From positions 1-64,000 of the forward strand of contig JBFMCT010000004.1 in NCBI GenBank assembly GCA_040754375.1: a DNA stretch of 64,000 nucleotides. Direction: 5' to 3'. This DNA comes from Actinomycetota bacterium (GTDB lineage: Bacteria; Actinomycetota; Acidimicrobiia; Acidimicrobiales; AC-14). Both the position numbers and the translations under genes were made by a program. How positions within the stretch are numbered: position 1 is the stretch's first letter; the number at the start of each line of letters is the position of its first letter. Under the pieces are notes generated by a model. The model saw nothing but the letters and a program-made list of their open reading frames with translations, did no database searches and had not been told where the DNA came from. Of the stretch, positions 16,298 through 27,180 are shown piece by piece.

Positions 16298-17200
16298 ATG
16301 ACTCCCGGCTCGGGCTCAGACCTCTACCAGCTCTCGGCCGGGCATCCTCCGGTCGAATCCCCCGTCCTGGTCATGGCGCCGGACGGCTGGATCGACGCCG
16401 GGCTGGGCGGGAGCGGCGCCCTCGGCGCGCTCGTCGAGGGCATGGAGACGGCCCTGGTGGCCACGTTCGACAACGATGCCCTGCTCGACCATCGCGCCCG
16501 CCGTCCGGTCGCTCGGATCGTCGACGGGGTCTACCAGGACGTGCTGTGGCCCGAGATCGAGCTAAGGGCGGGCAAGGACGCCGAGGGCAACGACGTCCTG
16601 CTCCTGGTCGGCCCTGAGCCCGACCACTCGTGGCGCCGGTTCGCGGAGGCCGTGGGGGAGCTGAGCCAGGTCCTGGGGGTGCGCATGCTGGTGGGGATGG
16701 GTGCTTTCCCCGCCCCCGTGCCCCACACCCGGCCGGGCGCCCTCGTGGCGACGGCCACGTCCGCCGAGCTGGCCGCCCAGGTGGGGGTGGTCAAGGGCAG
16801 CCTCGACGTACCCGCGGGGATCGTGGTGGCGCTCCAGCGCCGCTTCGCCGACCTCGACATCCCGGCCGTGGCCCTGTGGGCCAAGGTGCCCCACTACGCG
16901 GCGGCCATGCCCTACCCGGAGGCCAGTGTCCTGCTGCTGGACGGCCTGGCCAGTGTCGCCGGGGTCAAGGTCGACGCCAGCGGGCTGCGGGAGGCGGCGG
17001 CCGCCGCCCGTGAGCGGCTGGAGGAGCTCATCGAGAACAGCACCGAGCACCGGGCCCTCGTCCGCCAGCTCGAGGCCCAGGCCGACGCCGAGGCCGCCCG
17101 GGAAGCCGAAGGGGGGGAAGGCCCCTCGTGGGGGGACCTGCCGGGGGCCGACGAGCTGGCCGCCGAGGTCGAACGCTTCCTGCGCGAGCAGAGCCCGTAG
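16298..17200 (+). CDS. PAC2-family protein
   Basis: About 300 residues, with the PAC2 signature near the N-terminus (PPVESPVLVMAPDGWIDAG) and further family segments (RPVARIVDGVYQDVLWPEIEL, VGPEPDHSWRRF, GMGAFPAPVPHTRP). PAC2 proteins are named after a proteasome assembly chaperone. In actinobacteria they are widespread, cytoplasmic and of unknown role. The C-terminal 70 residues are helical and rich in Glu/Ala. The ATG at 16298 is chosen over 16274 because a -10-like TACGGT sits at leaderless spacing before it. It is divergent from the thioredoxin-TPR gene. Confidence 0.85.
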   Translation: MTPGSGSDLYQLSAGHPPVESPVLVMAPDGWIDAGLGGSGALGALVEGMETALVATFDNDALLDHRARRPVARIVDGVYQDVLWPEIELRAGKDAEGNDVLLLVGPEPDHSWRRFAEAVGELSQVLGVRMLVGMGAFPAPVPHTRPGALVATATSAELAAQVGVVKGSLDVPAGIVVALQRRFADLDIPAVALWAKVPHYAAAMPYPEASVLLLDGLASVAGVKVDASGLREAAAAARERLEELIENSTEHRALVRQLEAQADAEAAREAEGGEGPSWGDLPGADELAAEVERFLREQSP

Positions 17201-17290
17201 AGCCCCGGCGGGGACGCGCGCCATAAGCGTCCGCCGTTGTCTCTATCGTTACCCGCAAGGACGCGACTCCAAACCCCGAGGGGAGACGCC

Positions 17291-18157
17291 TTGCGACGTT
17301 CTCTAGTTGCCACTGCGGCCGGCCTGCTGGGCGTGGCCAGTCTGGGCCTGGTGCCCGCCTTCACGGCCGTGTCCGGGGCCCAGGCCCACGGCCACGGTTA
17401 CGACGTGTCGTGGCCCCAATGCGGGCGTGCCCTGCCGGGTGACGGCGCCTTCCGCATCGTGGGGGTGAACGGAGGCCGCCCCTACACCGACAACCGGTGC
17501 CTGGGTGTGCAGTACGAATGGGCGAAGGGGGCACCGGCGGCCGCCTTCTACGTCAATACCGCCAATCCCGGGACAGCCACCCGGGCGCTCGACTGGCACG
17601 CCCAGCGCAGCCCCGATCCCGGTTGCAGCCAGTCCAACGAGACGGCCTGCGCCTACAACTATGGGTACAACGGCGCCCGGCTGGCGTTCGCCTACGCCCA
17701 GGCCGAGACGGGGGCGGCGTCGAACCACAGCTGGTGGCTGGACGTCGAGACCATGAACTCGTGGTCGTCCGACAAGGCCCTCAACGTGGCCTCCATCTCG
17801 GGTGCGCTCGCCTACTTGCGGACTGAGAACGTTCCCATCGGGGTCTACTCGACCGGCTACCAGTGGGGGGTGATCACCGGCGGGGCGTCCATGCCCGAGC
17901 TCCCCAACTGGGTGGCCGGTGCCCGCAACGGCGAGCAGGCGGCCACCTGGTGCGGGCCCGAGCGGTCGTTCACGGGCGGGCCCGTCGCCCTCGTCCAGTG
18001 GGTGCAGGACGACCTCGACCACAACCACGCCTGCCTGCCCCTGCCCGTCTCGACGGCCGCCGCCCCTTCGGTGCGAGTCGCCCCCAGCCTGGCCGCCCTC
18101 CTGAAGGACGTCCTCACCCTCAACCTCCCCAAACTGCTGCGCGACCTCGGTTCCTGA
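17291..18157 (+). CDS. Secreted glycoside-hydrolase-like protein (DUF1906/GH25 type)
   Basis: A 288-residue secreted protein. The TTG at 17291 has a GAGGGGAG ribosome-binding site 5 nt upstream and gives a clean signal peptide: RRS, a hydrophobic core, then cleavage near SGAQAHG. The mature domain begins GYDVSWPQCG, the typical start of DUF1906/Rv2525c-like glycosidase folds. WWLDVETMNSW supplies a second acidic pair like the DxE of GH25 lysozymes. Four or more Cys residues could form disulfides. Substrates of this family are not well defined; cell-wall glycans are plausible. Translation from the ATG at 17237 would spoil the signal peptide. Confidence 0.85.
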   Translation: MRRSLVATAAGLLGVASLGLVPAFTAVSGAQAHGHGYDVSWPQCGRALPGDGAFRIVGVNGGRPYTDNRCLGVQYEWAKGAPAAAFYVNTANPGTATRALDWHAQRSPDPGCSQSNETACAYNYGYNGARLAFAYAQAETGAASNHSWWLDVETMNSWSSDKALNVASISGALAYLRTENVPIGVYSTGYQWGVITGGASMPELPNWVAGARNGEQAATWCGPERSFTGGPVALVQWVQDDLDHNHACLPLPVSTAAAPSVRVAPSLAALLKDVLTLNLPKLLRDLGS

Positions 18158-18176
18158 CCCGGGCCCGGAACGAGAA

Positions 18177-18198
18177 CTGCGCCCCGTCGGGGGCGCAG
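18177..18198. terminator. Bidirectional terminator hairpin
   Basis: A 9-bp perfect stem (18177-18185 with 18190-18198) with a GTCG loop, between two convergent genes, 19 bp after one stop and 30 bp before the other. Confidence 0.75.
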
Positions 18199-18228
18199 TG
18201 TCGTCGAGTGTTGGAAGTGGGGGCCGGC

Positions 18229-19422
18229 TCAGATGAAGCCGGAGAACCGCAGCGCCCGGGCGTCGCCCAGGATCGCCGAGTTCTCCGCCGAGGTGGACTC
18301 GCTGATCGGCCCCGTAGGGCCGGTCTCACCCGAACCGCCGGTGGCGGCTCCAGGGTTGGAAGTGGCCGCCGAGTTGGCGGCGCCGGTCGCCCCGGTGTTG
18401 GTCGCGCTCGAAGAGGCGCCCGACGTGCCCGAGGAACCGGAGGTCGAAAGGGGAGTGGCGGTGAGGCCACTGTTGCCGCCGTCGCCGCCGCCGGCCACGG
18501 TCGTGCCGACGCTGCTGCCGCCGGTGGCGCTGGACGAGCCGCCGCCGACGTTGACCGCCGCGCCGCCCGCCCCGGCCGAGCCGGCGGCCACGCCGCCCGT
18601 CCCGCCCGCCCCACCGAGGCTGGCGGCGTCGATGGTGTTGGACGCCGTCCCGGTGCCGCCCGACTGGGAGATGGCGTCGGCACCCGCACCCGAGTTAGCC
18701 GAGCTGTTGGCGTTGCCCACCGCGGTGGCCGGGCCGGTGGCCCCCGAGCTGCCGGAGCTGCCCGAGTTGGCCGCACCGCCCGTGGCGGTGGCCGATCCCA
18801 AGATGGCGGTGTTGTTGGCTGTGACGTTGGAGGTCGCCGCCCCGGTCGAGCCGGTGGCGCCCGAGTTGCCCGACTGGGCAACGGGATTGGAGATGGCCGT
18901 CGAGGTGGCGTCGCCCGTGTTGCCGGTGTTGGTGGCACTGGCCTGGGCGTTGCTGGCGCCCGACGAGCCGCTGGTCGCCGTGGGGTTGATGACCACCGTC
19001 GAGCTGCCGCCGGCCCCACCGTTGGCGCTGCCCACGGCCACGCTGCTCCCGCCGGTGGCCGTGCTGGTCCCGTCGGAGAGGATGTTCAGGGCCGCCCCGC
19101 CGCCCCCGGCGTCTGCCCCGGCGGCCCCGCCGCCCCCGCCCTGGCCACCGGACCCGAGGGCACCGGCCGTGTTGGAGGCCGTGCCGCTGCTTCCCGAACC
19201 GGCATCCGAGCCGGCCCCGGCCCCCGAGGAGGCGTCGCTACCGGCGCCGCCGCCGGCCGTGGCCGCACCCGTGCTGCCCGAGTCCCCCGAGCTGCCCGAG
19301 GTCTGGGCCGAGGCGGCCGAGGCCCCGAAGAAGAGAACAAGGAGCAGGGCGGCGGCGGCCGCGGCGGTGGCCACGGCCAGGTGTACGCGTTGGAGGCGCG
19401 CAGCAGACGTCGTCCCGCTCAT
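18229..19422 (-). CDS. Secreted Gly/Ser/Ala/Thr-rich repeat protein
   Basis: A 397-residue protein with a clear signal peptide (about residues 1-40, ending SAASAQT) and a mature chain of almost only Gly, Ser, Ala, Thr and Asn. It has an internal duplication of about 130 residues: both halves run from TASNT through GGAA.N, TGGSS, SATNTG.TG and end NSAILG or NTAILG. The pattern resembles beta-solenoid or surface-layer repeats. No catalytic motif and no wall-anchoring motif are visible. It is probably an extracellular or envelope structural protein; I do not recognise the family. TAGAGT lies 8 nt before the ATG. Confidence 0.8.
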   Translation of the reverse strand: MSGTTSAARLQRVHLAVATAAAAAALLLVLFFGASAASAQTSGSSGDSGSTGAATAGGGAGSDASSGAGAGSDAGSGSSGTASNTAGALGSGGQGGGGGAAGADAGGGGAALNILSDGTSTATGGSSVAVGSANGGAGGSSTVVINPTATSGSSGASNAQASATNTGNTGDATSTAISNPVAQSGNSGATGSTGAATSNVTANNTAILGSATATGGAANSGSSGSSGATGPATAVGNANSSANSGAGADAISQSGGTGTASNTIDAASLGGAGGTGGVAAGSAGAGGAAVNVGGGSSSATGGSSVGTTVAGGGDGGNSGLTATPLSTSGSSGTSGASSSATNTGATGAANSAATSNPGAATGGSGETGPTGPISESTSAENSAILGDARALRFSGFI

Positions 19423-19430
19423 CAGGTGAA

Positions 19431-19436
19431 ACTCTA
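19431..19436 (-). promoter_or_regulatory. -10 box of the repeat-protein gene
   Basis: TAGAGT on the minus strand ends 8 nt before the ATG at 19422, near-leaderless spacing. Confidence 0.4.
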
Positions 19437-19504
19437 GTCACGCCGAGTGGTCCTGTCACCTCCAACAATCGATCAAAAGTGCAGGTCAAGTAGGGTCTAT
19501 AACA

Positions 19505-21382
19505 TCAAGTCGAGGTCGAGGTCGAGACTCGGGAGAGCACGAAAGCCAGTTCTGCGGCCATCTGGCGCACCCTCTCGTCGACCACCATCGAACCGTGCCC
19601 GGCGTCGAAGCGGTAGATCTCAACCTCGCCTCCGCGGGCGGCCAGGGCGTCCGTGTAGTTCAGGACCTGTTGGATCGGGCAGCGGCTGTCGTTGTCCCCG
19701 GCCAGTACCAGGACGGGGGCCTTCACCCGGTCCACGTAGCTCAGCGGGGACCGCTCCCGGTAGAGACCGCCGACCTCGTCGGGGCTCCCGCCGAACAGCG
19801 ACCGGTCGAACGACTGGAGGCTAGGGGCCTCGTCGCGATAGGCCGCCACGTAGTCGGCCACGGGCACGGCGGCCACCGCCGCGGCCCAGCGGTCGGGGGC
19901 CAGGCCGGCGCCCAGCAGGGTGACGTAGCCGCCCCATGAGCCTCCGGCCAGGACGGCCCGGCCCGGGTCTGCCACTCCCCGGGCCACGAGGTCGTCGAGC
20001 CCGGCCACCACGTCCTCCACCTCCGGGAACCCGGGGTTGCCGATCAACGCGTCCCGGAACGCCACGCCGTAGCCCGTCGAACCCCGGTAGTTGACCATCC
20101 CGACGGCGAAGCCATGGTCGACCCACGCCTGGACGTCGGCCATGAAGCTGTCGCTGTAGGCCCACGTGGGCCCGCCGTGGACGAGCATGACCACCGGGTG
20201 GGGCCCGTCCCCCGGCGGGCGCACGTAGAACCCGTGCACCGGTCCCGCCGGCCCGGTGAACCACCAGGACTGGAACGGCCGGCCCTCGGGGGCTGGGGCC
20301 CCAGGGGCCGGGACGACCTCGCGCAGGTCCCGGGCGCCCAGGGTACGCGCCGGCCGGGCGCCGCTGGACACCCGCAGCCAGACCTCCCCGTTGGGGCGGA
20401 CGGCGGCCGCCGACACGGTGCCGGTGGGGTGCTCCAGGGGGAACAGCGCGCCCGTCGGCAGGTGGAGCTTGTAGAGCTGGTCGCGGCCTTCGTGTTCGTG
20501 CAGCAGGAGCAGGGAGGCGCCGTCACCGAACCAGTCGGCCACGCTCACGTCCCCGGGGAGGTCGACGGCCAGGTCCTCGCGCCGGCCTGACGCCACGTCC
20601 CAGATGGCGGGGCGGTCCTTGCCCTCCCGCTCGTGGACCAACGCCAGCCGCTGGTCCCCCGGCGTCCGGGCCCAGCCCGCAACCGACAGTCCGAGGCCCT
20701 CGCCGTCCCACAGCTCGCCGGCCACCTCACCGGACTGGGGGTCGACGACCCGCACCGCCAGGTGGATGTTGTCGCCGTGCTCGGCGTGCTGGAGGGCCAG
20801 CAGGCGCCCGTCACGGGACAATCCGGCCACCTCGACCAACTCGGGGTGGTGGTGCAGGCGCCGGGCCGCGGCCCCCGGGCCGGTGGCCACCCACACGGCG
20901 TAACCGTCGTCGGCCGCCGTGCCCAGGGCGATGCACCGGTCCCCGATCGACAGGCCCGTGCTCCACGCATCGGGCACCCCGTCCACCAGGGGGACGTGAC
21001 CGGGCTCGCTCCGGCCCCCGCCCCCGCCGGCGGCCGCGTCTCGGTCGTGGCTGTCCCCGGCTGCGGGCCCCTCGAAGGGCTCGGCCACCCACTGGCCGAT
21101 CTCGTCACCGGTGGCGTCGTGGAACCACACCACCAGGCGGCCGTCCGGGGTCACGGCCCCTCCCGGCACCCCGATGGGGTCGTCGGTCACCTGGCGGCGA
21201 AGGCCGGTGGCGCGGTCCCAGGCGTAGACCTGCCAGGCCCCGCCCTCGTTCGAGGCCAGGGCCATCCGCTCGGGGGCGTCGCGGCCCCAGTGGGGGAACC
21301 CGGCGGTCGGAGCGCGGAACCGCTGCTCCCAAACCGGGACGTTCGCATCGCCGGTCGGGGAGGGCTTCTTCTTGTCGGCCAT
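19505..21382 (-). CDS. S9-family serine peptidase (prolyl oligopeptidase type)
   Basis: A cytoplasmic peptidase of about 625 residues. Residues 30-370 form a WD/propeller-like domain with repeated 'W..D/G.LL' strands. The C-terminal alpha/beta-hydrolase domain has VMLVHGGPTWAYSDSF (oxyanion region), the nucleophile in GGSWGGYVTLLGAGL, the Asp in VLAGDNDSRCP, and the His in DAGHG. This is the acylaminoacyl-peptidase/oligopeptidase arrangement, acting on short peptides. The start is either ATG 21382 (MADKKK) or ATG 21394, four codons earlier; no ribosome-binding site decides it. It is divergent from the BI-1 gene. Confidence 0.92.
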   Translation of the reverse strand: MADKKKPSPTGDANVPVWEQRFRAPTAGFPHWGRDAPERMALASNEGGAWQVYAWDRATGLRRQVTDDPIGVPGGAVTPDGRLVVWFHDATGDEIGQWVAEPFEGPAAGDSHDRDAAAGGGGGRSEPGHVPLVDGVPDAWSTGLSIGDRCIALGTAADDGYAVWVATGPGAAARRLHHHPELVEVAGLSRDGRLLALQHAEHGDNIHLAVRVVDPQSGEVAGELWDGEGLGLSVAGWARTPGDQRLALVHEREGKDRPAIWDVASGRREDLAVDLPGDVSVADWFGDGASLLLLHEHEGRDQLYKLHLPTGALFPLEHPTGTVSAAAVRPNGEVWLRVSSGARPARTLGARDLREVVPAPGAPAPEGRPFQSWWFTGPAGPVHGFYVRPPGDGPHPVVMLVHGGPTWAYSDSFMADVQAWVDHGFAVGMVNYRGSTGYGVAFRDALIGNPGFPEVEDVVAGLDDLVARGVADPGRAVLAGGSWGGYVTLLGAGLAPDRWAAAVAAVPVADYVAAYRDEAPSLQSFDRSLFGGSPDEVGGLYRERSPLSYVDRVKAPVLVLAGDNDSRCPIQQVLNYTDALAARGGEVEIYRFDAGHGSMVVDERVRQMAAELAFVLSRVSTSTST

Positions 21383-21499
21383 GGCACAAGCCAACCATGC
21401 CGGCCCTGCTGCCCCCGCCCGGCGGTCCGCGCGGAACCTTTTCGGCCCCGGTAGCGTCAGTACAGGTGAGCATCACCGCGATGTGACGGAGGTCCACAG

Positions 21500-22207
21500 A
21501 TGTCAACCGCCCCCCCGAGCTACCAGCCCGTAGCCACCCAGGACGAGAGGACGCGCTCGGACTTCGTCATCCGGGTGTACCAGCACCTGGCGCTGGCCAT
21601 CGTCGCCTTCGTCGGCATCGAGGCGTTCTTCTTCACCACCGGGATCGCCCGCAGCCTCTACGAGATCATCGCCGGCAGCCCGTCGGCCTGGCTCCTGGTG
21701 CTGGGCGGGTTCATGATCGTCAACTGGCTGGCCGTCAACGCCTCCCACGACGTGCTCAACCCGTCCAAGCAGTATGCCGGGCTGTTCGCCCTGGCCGTGG
21801 CCGAGGCCCTGATCTTCGCCCCGTTCCTCTACCTGCTGTTCAACGTGGCCGACGCCGGCTCGACGGTCTGGTCGGCCGCGTTCGTGACGGCCGTGGGCTT
21901 CGCCGGCCTGAGCGTGGTCGGCTACAACACCCGCAAGGACCTGTCCTACATGAAGCCCATCATGAAGTGGGGTTTCGTGGCCGCCCTGGTGCTGATCGTG
22001 TCCTCGCTCCTGTTCGGGTTCAACCTCGGGGTCTGGTTCTCGGTGGCCATGATCGCCCTGGCCGGCGGTTCGATCCTCTACCAGACCCAGACCATCATGC
22101 GGCAGTACCCGGCCGAGGCCTACGTGGGGGCGGCCGTGCAGCTCTTCGCCTCGGTGATGCTGCTGTTCTGGTATGTCCTGCGCCTCTTCGCGGCGATGCG
22201 GCGATAG
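21500..22207 (+). CDS. Bax inhibitor-1/YccA-family membrane protein
   Basis: A 235-residue protein with seven predicted membrane helices. The start (TRSDFVIRVYQHLALAIVAF), the FAPFLYLLFNVADAG loop and the C-terminal SILYQTQTIMRQYP then YVGAAVQLFASVMLLFWYVLRLF identify the BI-1/YccA/TMBIM family. These are pH-sensitive calcium-leak channels or modulators of membrane proteases. A GGAGG ribosome-binding site lies 8 nt before the ATG, and TAGCGT about 50 nt upstream is a likely -10 box. The Kelch-like gene follows immediately and may be cotranscribed. Confidence 0.93.
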   Translation: MSTAPPSYQPVATQDERTRSDFVIRVYQHLALAIVAFVGIEAFFFTTGIARSLYEIIAGSPSAWLLVLGGFMIVNWLAVNASHDVLNPSKQYAGLFALAVAEALIFAPFLYLLFNVADAGSTVWSAAFVTAVGFAGLSVVGYNTRKDLSYMKPIMKWGFVAALVLIVSSLLFGFNLGVWFSVAMIALAGGSILYQTQTIMRQYPAEAYVGAAVQLFASVMLLFWYVLRLFAAMRR

Positions 22208-22227
22208 CCGGCCGCAGCAAGCCCCTG

Positions 22228-23394
22228 GTGGCGGCCGTGGCCGCCGCCGTGCTCCTCGCCGTCGTCGGTGCCGTCCGCCTTCTCTCGGGGGACGGGGCCG
22301 GCGATGGCGGCGCGCCGACCGAGGCCGAGGGGGAGTGGCTGGCCATGAGCCCCTCGCCCCTGGCCGGCCGGTCCTCGGCCGTACAGGAGTGGACGGGCAC
22401 GGAGATGATCGTCTGGGGTGGGTCGAGCTGCCGCGAGGTCCCGTGCAGCGGGGCCGCGGCCGACCCCCAGGGCGACGGCGCGGCCTACGACCCGGCCACC
22501 GACCGCTGGCGCATGATCGCCCCCGCCCCCCTCGCCCCCCGCACGGGCATGGCGTCGGCGTGGACGGGGTCCGAACTGCTCGTCTGGGGCGGGGCCTCGG
22601 CCGAGGAGGGCTTCGTGGACGGCGCGGCCTACGACCCGGCCACCGACCGGTGGCGGCCGATCGCGTCCGCCCCCTTCCCGGCCCGCCGCACCGCCGGCAT
22701 GTGGACGGGCCAGGAACTGGTCGTGTGGGGTGGGCGCGACTTCGCCAGCGCCGAGCTCCTGGCCGACGGCGCGGCCTACGACCCGGCCACCGACCGCTGG
22801 CGCACGCTCTCGCCCTCGCCCCTGTCGGCCCGCGACCTGCGGGGCGGCATCGTGTGGACGGGACGGGAGGTCCTCATGTGGGGCGGCGGCACGGGTGACA
22901 CCGCCTTCGCCGACGGCGCGGCCTACGACCCGGCCACCGACCGCTGGCGTTCCCTGCCCCGGTCCCCCCTCGAAGGCCGGTTCGCCCGCATCGCGTGGAC
23001 GGGCACCGAGGCCGTCATCTGGGGCGGGGAGGACTGGCGCCAGGTGTTCAACGACGGCGCGGCCTACGACCCGGCGGCCGGCACGTGGCGATCGCTGGCC
23101 GAGGCCCCGCTCAACGCCCGGGTCAGCCCCACGGCCACCTGGACGGGTCGCGAGGTGCTGGTGTGGGGCGGCAGCCCGGGCACGTTCGCCAACTTCTTCG
23201 GCGACGGCGCGGCCTACGACCCGGCGGCCGACACGTGGCGCCCCATGGCCCGCTGGTCGGGCCGCCTGGCCCCACCCGGTGTCTGGACGGGCTCGGAGAT
23301 GATCGTCTGGGGCGGCACCGAACCGGCCGGCCCCTCGACGCCCAGCGCCCACCCCATCCAGTCCTCGGCCGAAGGCCGCCGCTACCGCCCCTGA
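22228..23394 (+). CDS. Membrane-anchored Kelch-like beta-propeller protein
   Basis: About 388 residues. After an N-terminal hydrophobic helix (AAVAAAVLLAVVGAVRLL) come seven repeats of roughly 50 residues, each ending WTG.E..vWGG and most beginning GAAYDPATDRWR. These are Kelch-type blades, so a single seven-bladed propeller exposed outside the membrane is likely. The start is uncertain: GTG 22228, 20 bp after the BI-1 stop, is the first usable codon in this frame before the helix, and it lacks a good ribosome-binding site. Function unknown; such propellers bind proteins or glycans. Confidence 0.8.
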   Translation: MAAVAAAVLLAVVGAVRLLSGDGAGDGGAPTEAEGEWLAMSPSPLAGRSSAVQEWTGTEMIVWGGSSCREVPCSGAAADPQGDGAAYDPATDRWRMIAPAPLAPRTGMASAWTGSELLVWGGASAEEGFVDGAAYDPATDRWRPIASAPFPARRTAGMWTGQELVVWGGRDFASAELLADGAAYDPATDRWRTLSPSPLSARDLRGGIVWTGREVLMWGGGTGDTAFADGAAYDPATDRWRSLPRSPLEGRFARIAWTGTEAVIWGGEDWRQVFNDGAAYDPAAGTWRSLAEAPLNARVSPTATWTGREVLVWGGSPGTFANFFGDGAAYDPAADTWRPMARWSGRLAPPGVWTGSEMIVWGGTEPAGPSTPSAHPIQSSAEGRRYRP

Positions 23395-23420
23395 CCGCCC
23401 CTGACCGCCCCTGACCGCCC
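23388..23420. repeat. 10-bp tandem repeat over the stop of the Kelch-like gene
   Basis: Three consecutive copies of a 10-bp unit (CCGCCCCTGA) cover and follow the stop codon, so that two extra in-frame or out-of-frame TGA codons occur downstream. The pattern suggests replication slippage. Confidence 0.7.
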
Positions 23421-23439
23421 GTGCGCGGGGCCGGCCCGG

Positions 23440-25869
<2,430 letters not shown>

Positions 25870-25876
25870 AGGGGCG

Positions 25877-25882
25877 ATCGTA
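25877..25882 (-). promoter_or_regulatory. -10 box of leuS (leaderless)
   Basis: TACGAT on the minus strand is 7 nt from the leuS GTG, the spacing expected for a leaderless mRNA. It decides the start codon. Confidence 0.5.
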
Positions 25883-26013
25883 CCGGCGCCCGTCGCCGGC
25901 CCGCCCCGGTTAGCGCGTGCCCACGTCCGCCACCGACACGACGGGCAGGCAGCGTGCAACCAGGGCCGTTAGGATCGTCTACTCGACAAGGGCGAAGGCG
26001 TAGGGGGGACTGC

Positions 26014-26427
26014 GTGAACAAGAGGCGTTGTGCGGCTGTGGTGTGCGCTCTGGCGCTGGTGGTGCTGTCCGGTTGTCGCGACCGGTCCACCGCCCAGGAC
26101 AAGGCCGACCGGCTGTGCCGGGAAGTCGCCGAGGTCGACGCCATCGTCACCCAGTTGGCCGCGTTGGAGCCCACGGCCGCCAACGCCGCCCGGGTGGGCG
26201 AGCTGCGCAGCCGCCTCGAGTCCGAGTACGCCGATGTCGAGCGGGCGGCCCGCGACACCTCGGGGCTCAGCACGGCCGAGCTGACCGCCGCCTACAACCA
26301 GGTGCTGGCGGCCACGTCCGGCGTCAACAGCGAGGCCAGCCTGGCCCAGGCCCGGCCGGCCATCAACGTGGCCGCCGGCGAGTTCAGCTCGGCCCGGGTC
26401 GACCTGCACACCACCGGCCGGTGCTGA
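26014..26427 (+). CDS. Putative lipoprotein with helical domain
   Basis: A 137-residue exported protein. The GTG at 26014 has a G-rich ribosome-binding site (GGGGGGA) upstream. The signal peptide (NKRRCAAVVCALALVVLSGC) ends in a lipobox with Cys near residue 20. The mature part is mainly helical, with heptad-like Leu/Ala patterns (LCREVAEVDAIVTQLAALEP, RLESEYADVERAA) and one Cys at the last residue. It looks like a small periplasmic or envelope helical bundle. Family not recognised. It is divergent from leuS. Confidence 0.75.
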   Translation: MNKRRCAAVVCALALVVLSGCRDRSTAQDKADRLCREVAEVDAIVTQLAALEPTAANAARVGELRSRLESEYADVERAARDTSGLSTAELTAAYNQVLAATSGVNSEASLAQARPAINVAAGEFSSARVDLHTTGRC

Positions 26428-26456
26428 CGGGCCGCTGAGCCGGGGCTGCACCCCGC

Positions 26457-27161
26457 TCAGGCGGAGACGGTGACGGTGGCCCGAAAGGTGGTGGAACCGG
26501 ACGTGGCCGAGATGGTGGCCGTGCCCGGGGCGGCGGCCGTGAAGGTGGTGAACACGATGCCCTCGACCACGTCGTTGGTGTCGCGCACGACGGCCGGCCC
26601 ACTCGACACCGGGTCCGAGTAGCGGACGCCGTTCAGCGGTTCGAGAAGCACGAGCACGAGGTCGCCCACCTTGGCCGACTGGGTCGTCCCGCTGTCGTCG
26701 GTCGTGAAGAACAGGGTCGACCCACCCCCGCCCCCCGAGCCCCCGGTGCCACCACCGGCCCCACCGGCGCCCGCGCTCCCGCCGGCACCGCCGGTGCGGG
26801 GGGCCGAGCCCGTCGAGCCCCCGGTGCCCCCGACCCCAGCCCCGCCCCCCGCCGCAGTGGTGGTGGGGCTGTCGGGCGAAGAGCCCGGGGAGGTGGTCGC
26901 GCTGGCGTCGGAGGTGGGCTGGTCGGGGTTGGCGGCCCCACCGTTCACCCCCGGGGCGGTCAGCACCGGGGGGACGTCGGGTTCGATGCCCGAGCGGCCC
27001 GCGGGCAAGCGCCGGTCGGACGTCTCCCCGTCGGCCGCCCGGTCGGCTGCGAACAGCCTGTCGGTCTCGCCGCCACCGCCCGACAGGCCCACGATCAGCA
27101 CCACCACGGCCACCGCGGCGATGGCGGCCAGGGCGACGGCCCGCTGTCTGTTCACGTCCAC
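26457..27161 (-). CDS. Membrane-anchored protein with Gly-rich linker and Ig-like C-terminus
   Basis: A 234-residue protein. It begins with a positively charged N-terminus and one membrane helix (ALAAIAAVAVVVLIVGL). A Ser/Thr/Pro then Gly-rich linker covers residues 70-145. The C-terminal 85 residues (VGDLVLVLLEPLNGVRYSD to GTATISATSGSTTFRATVTV) look like a beta-sandwich of the BACON/Big type. The arrangement suits an extracellular domain on a stalk. No enzymatic motif is visible. It follows the ABC exporter genes on the same strand, 19 bp after the permease stop, but a functional link is only an inference. Confidence 0.7.
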   Translation of the reverse strand: MDVNRQRAVALAAIAAVAVVVLIVGLSGGGGETDRLFAADRAADGETSDRRLPAGRSGIEPDVPPVLTAPGVNGGAANPDQPTSDASATTSPGSSPDSPTTTAAGGGAGVGGTGGSTGSAPRTGGAGGSAGAGGAGGGTGGSGGGGGSTLFFTTDDSGTTQSAKVGDLVLVLLEPLNGVRYSDPVSSGPAVVRDTNDVVEGIVFTTFTAAAPGTATISATSGSTTFRATVTVSA

Positions 27162-27180
27162 CAGCCTGGCACGCCGGATG

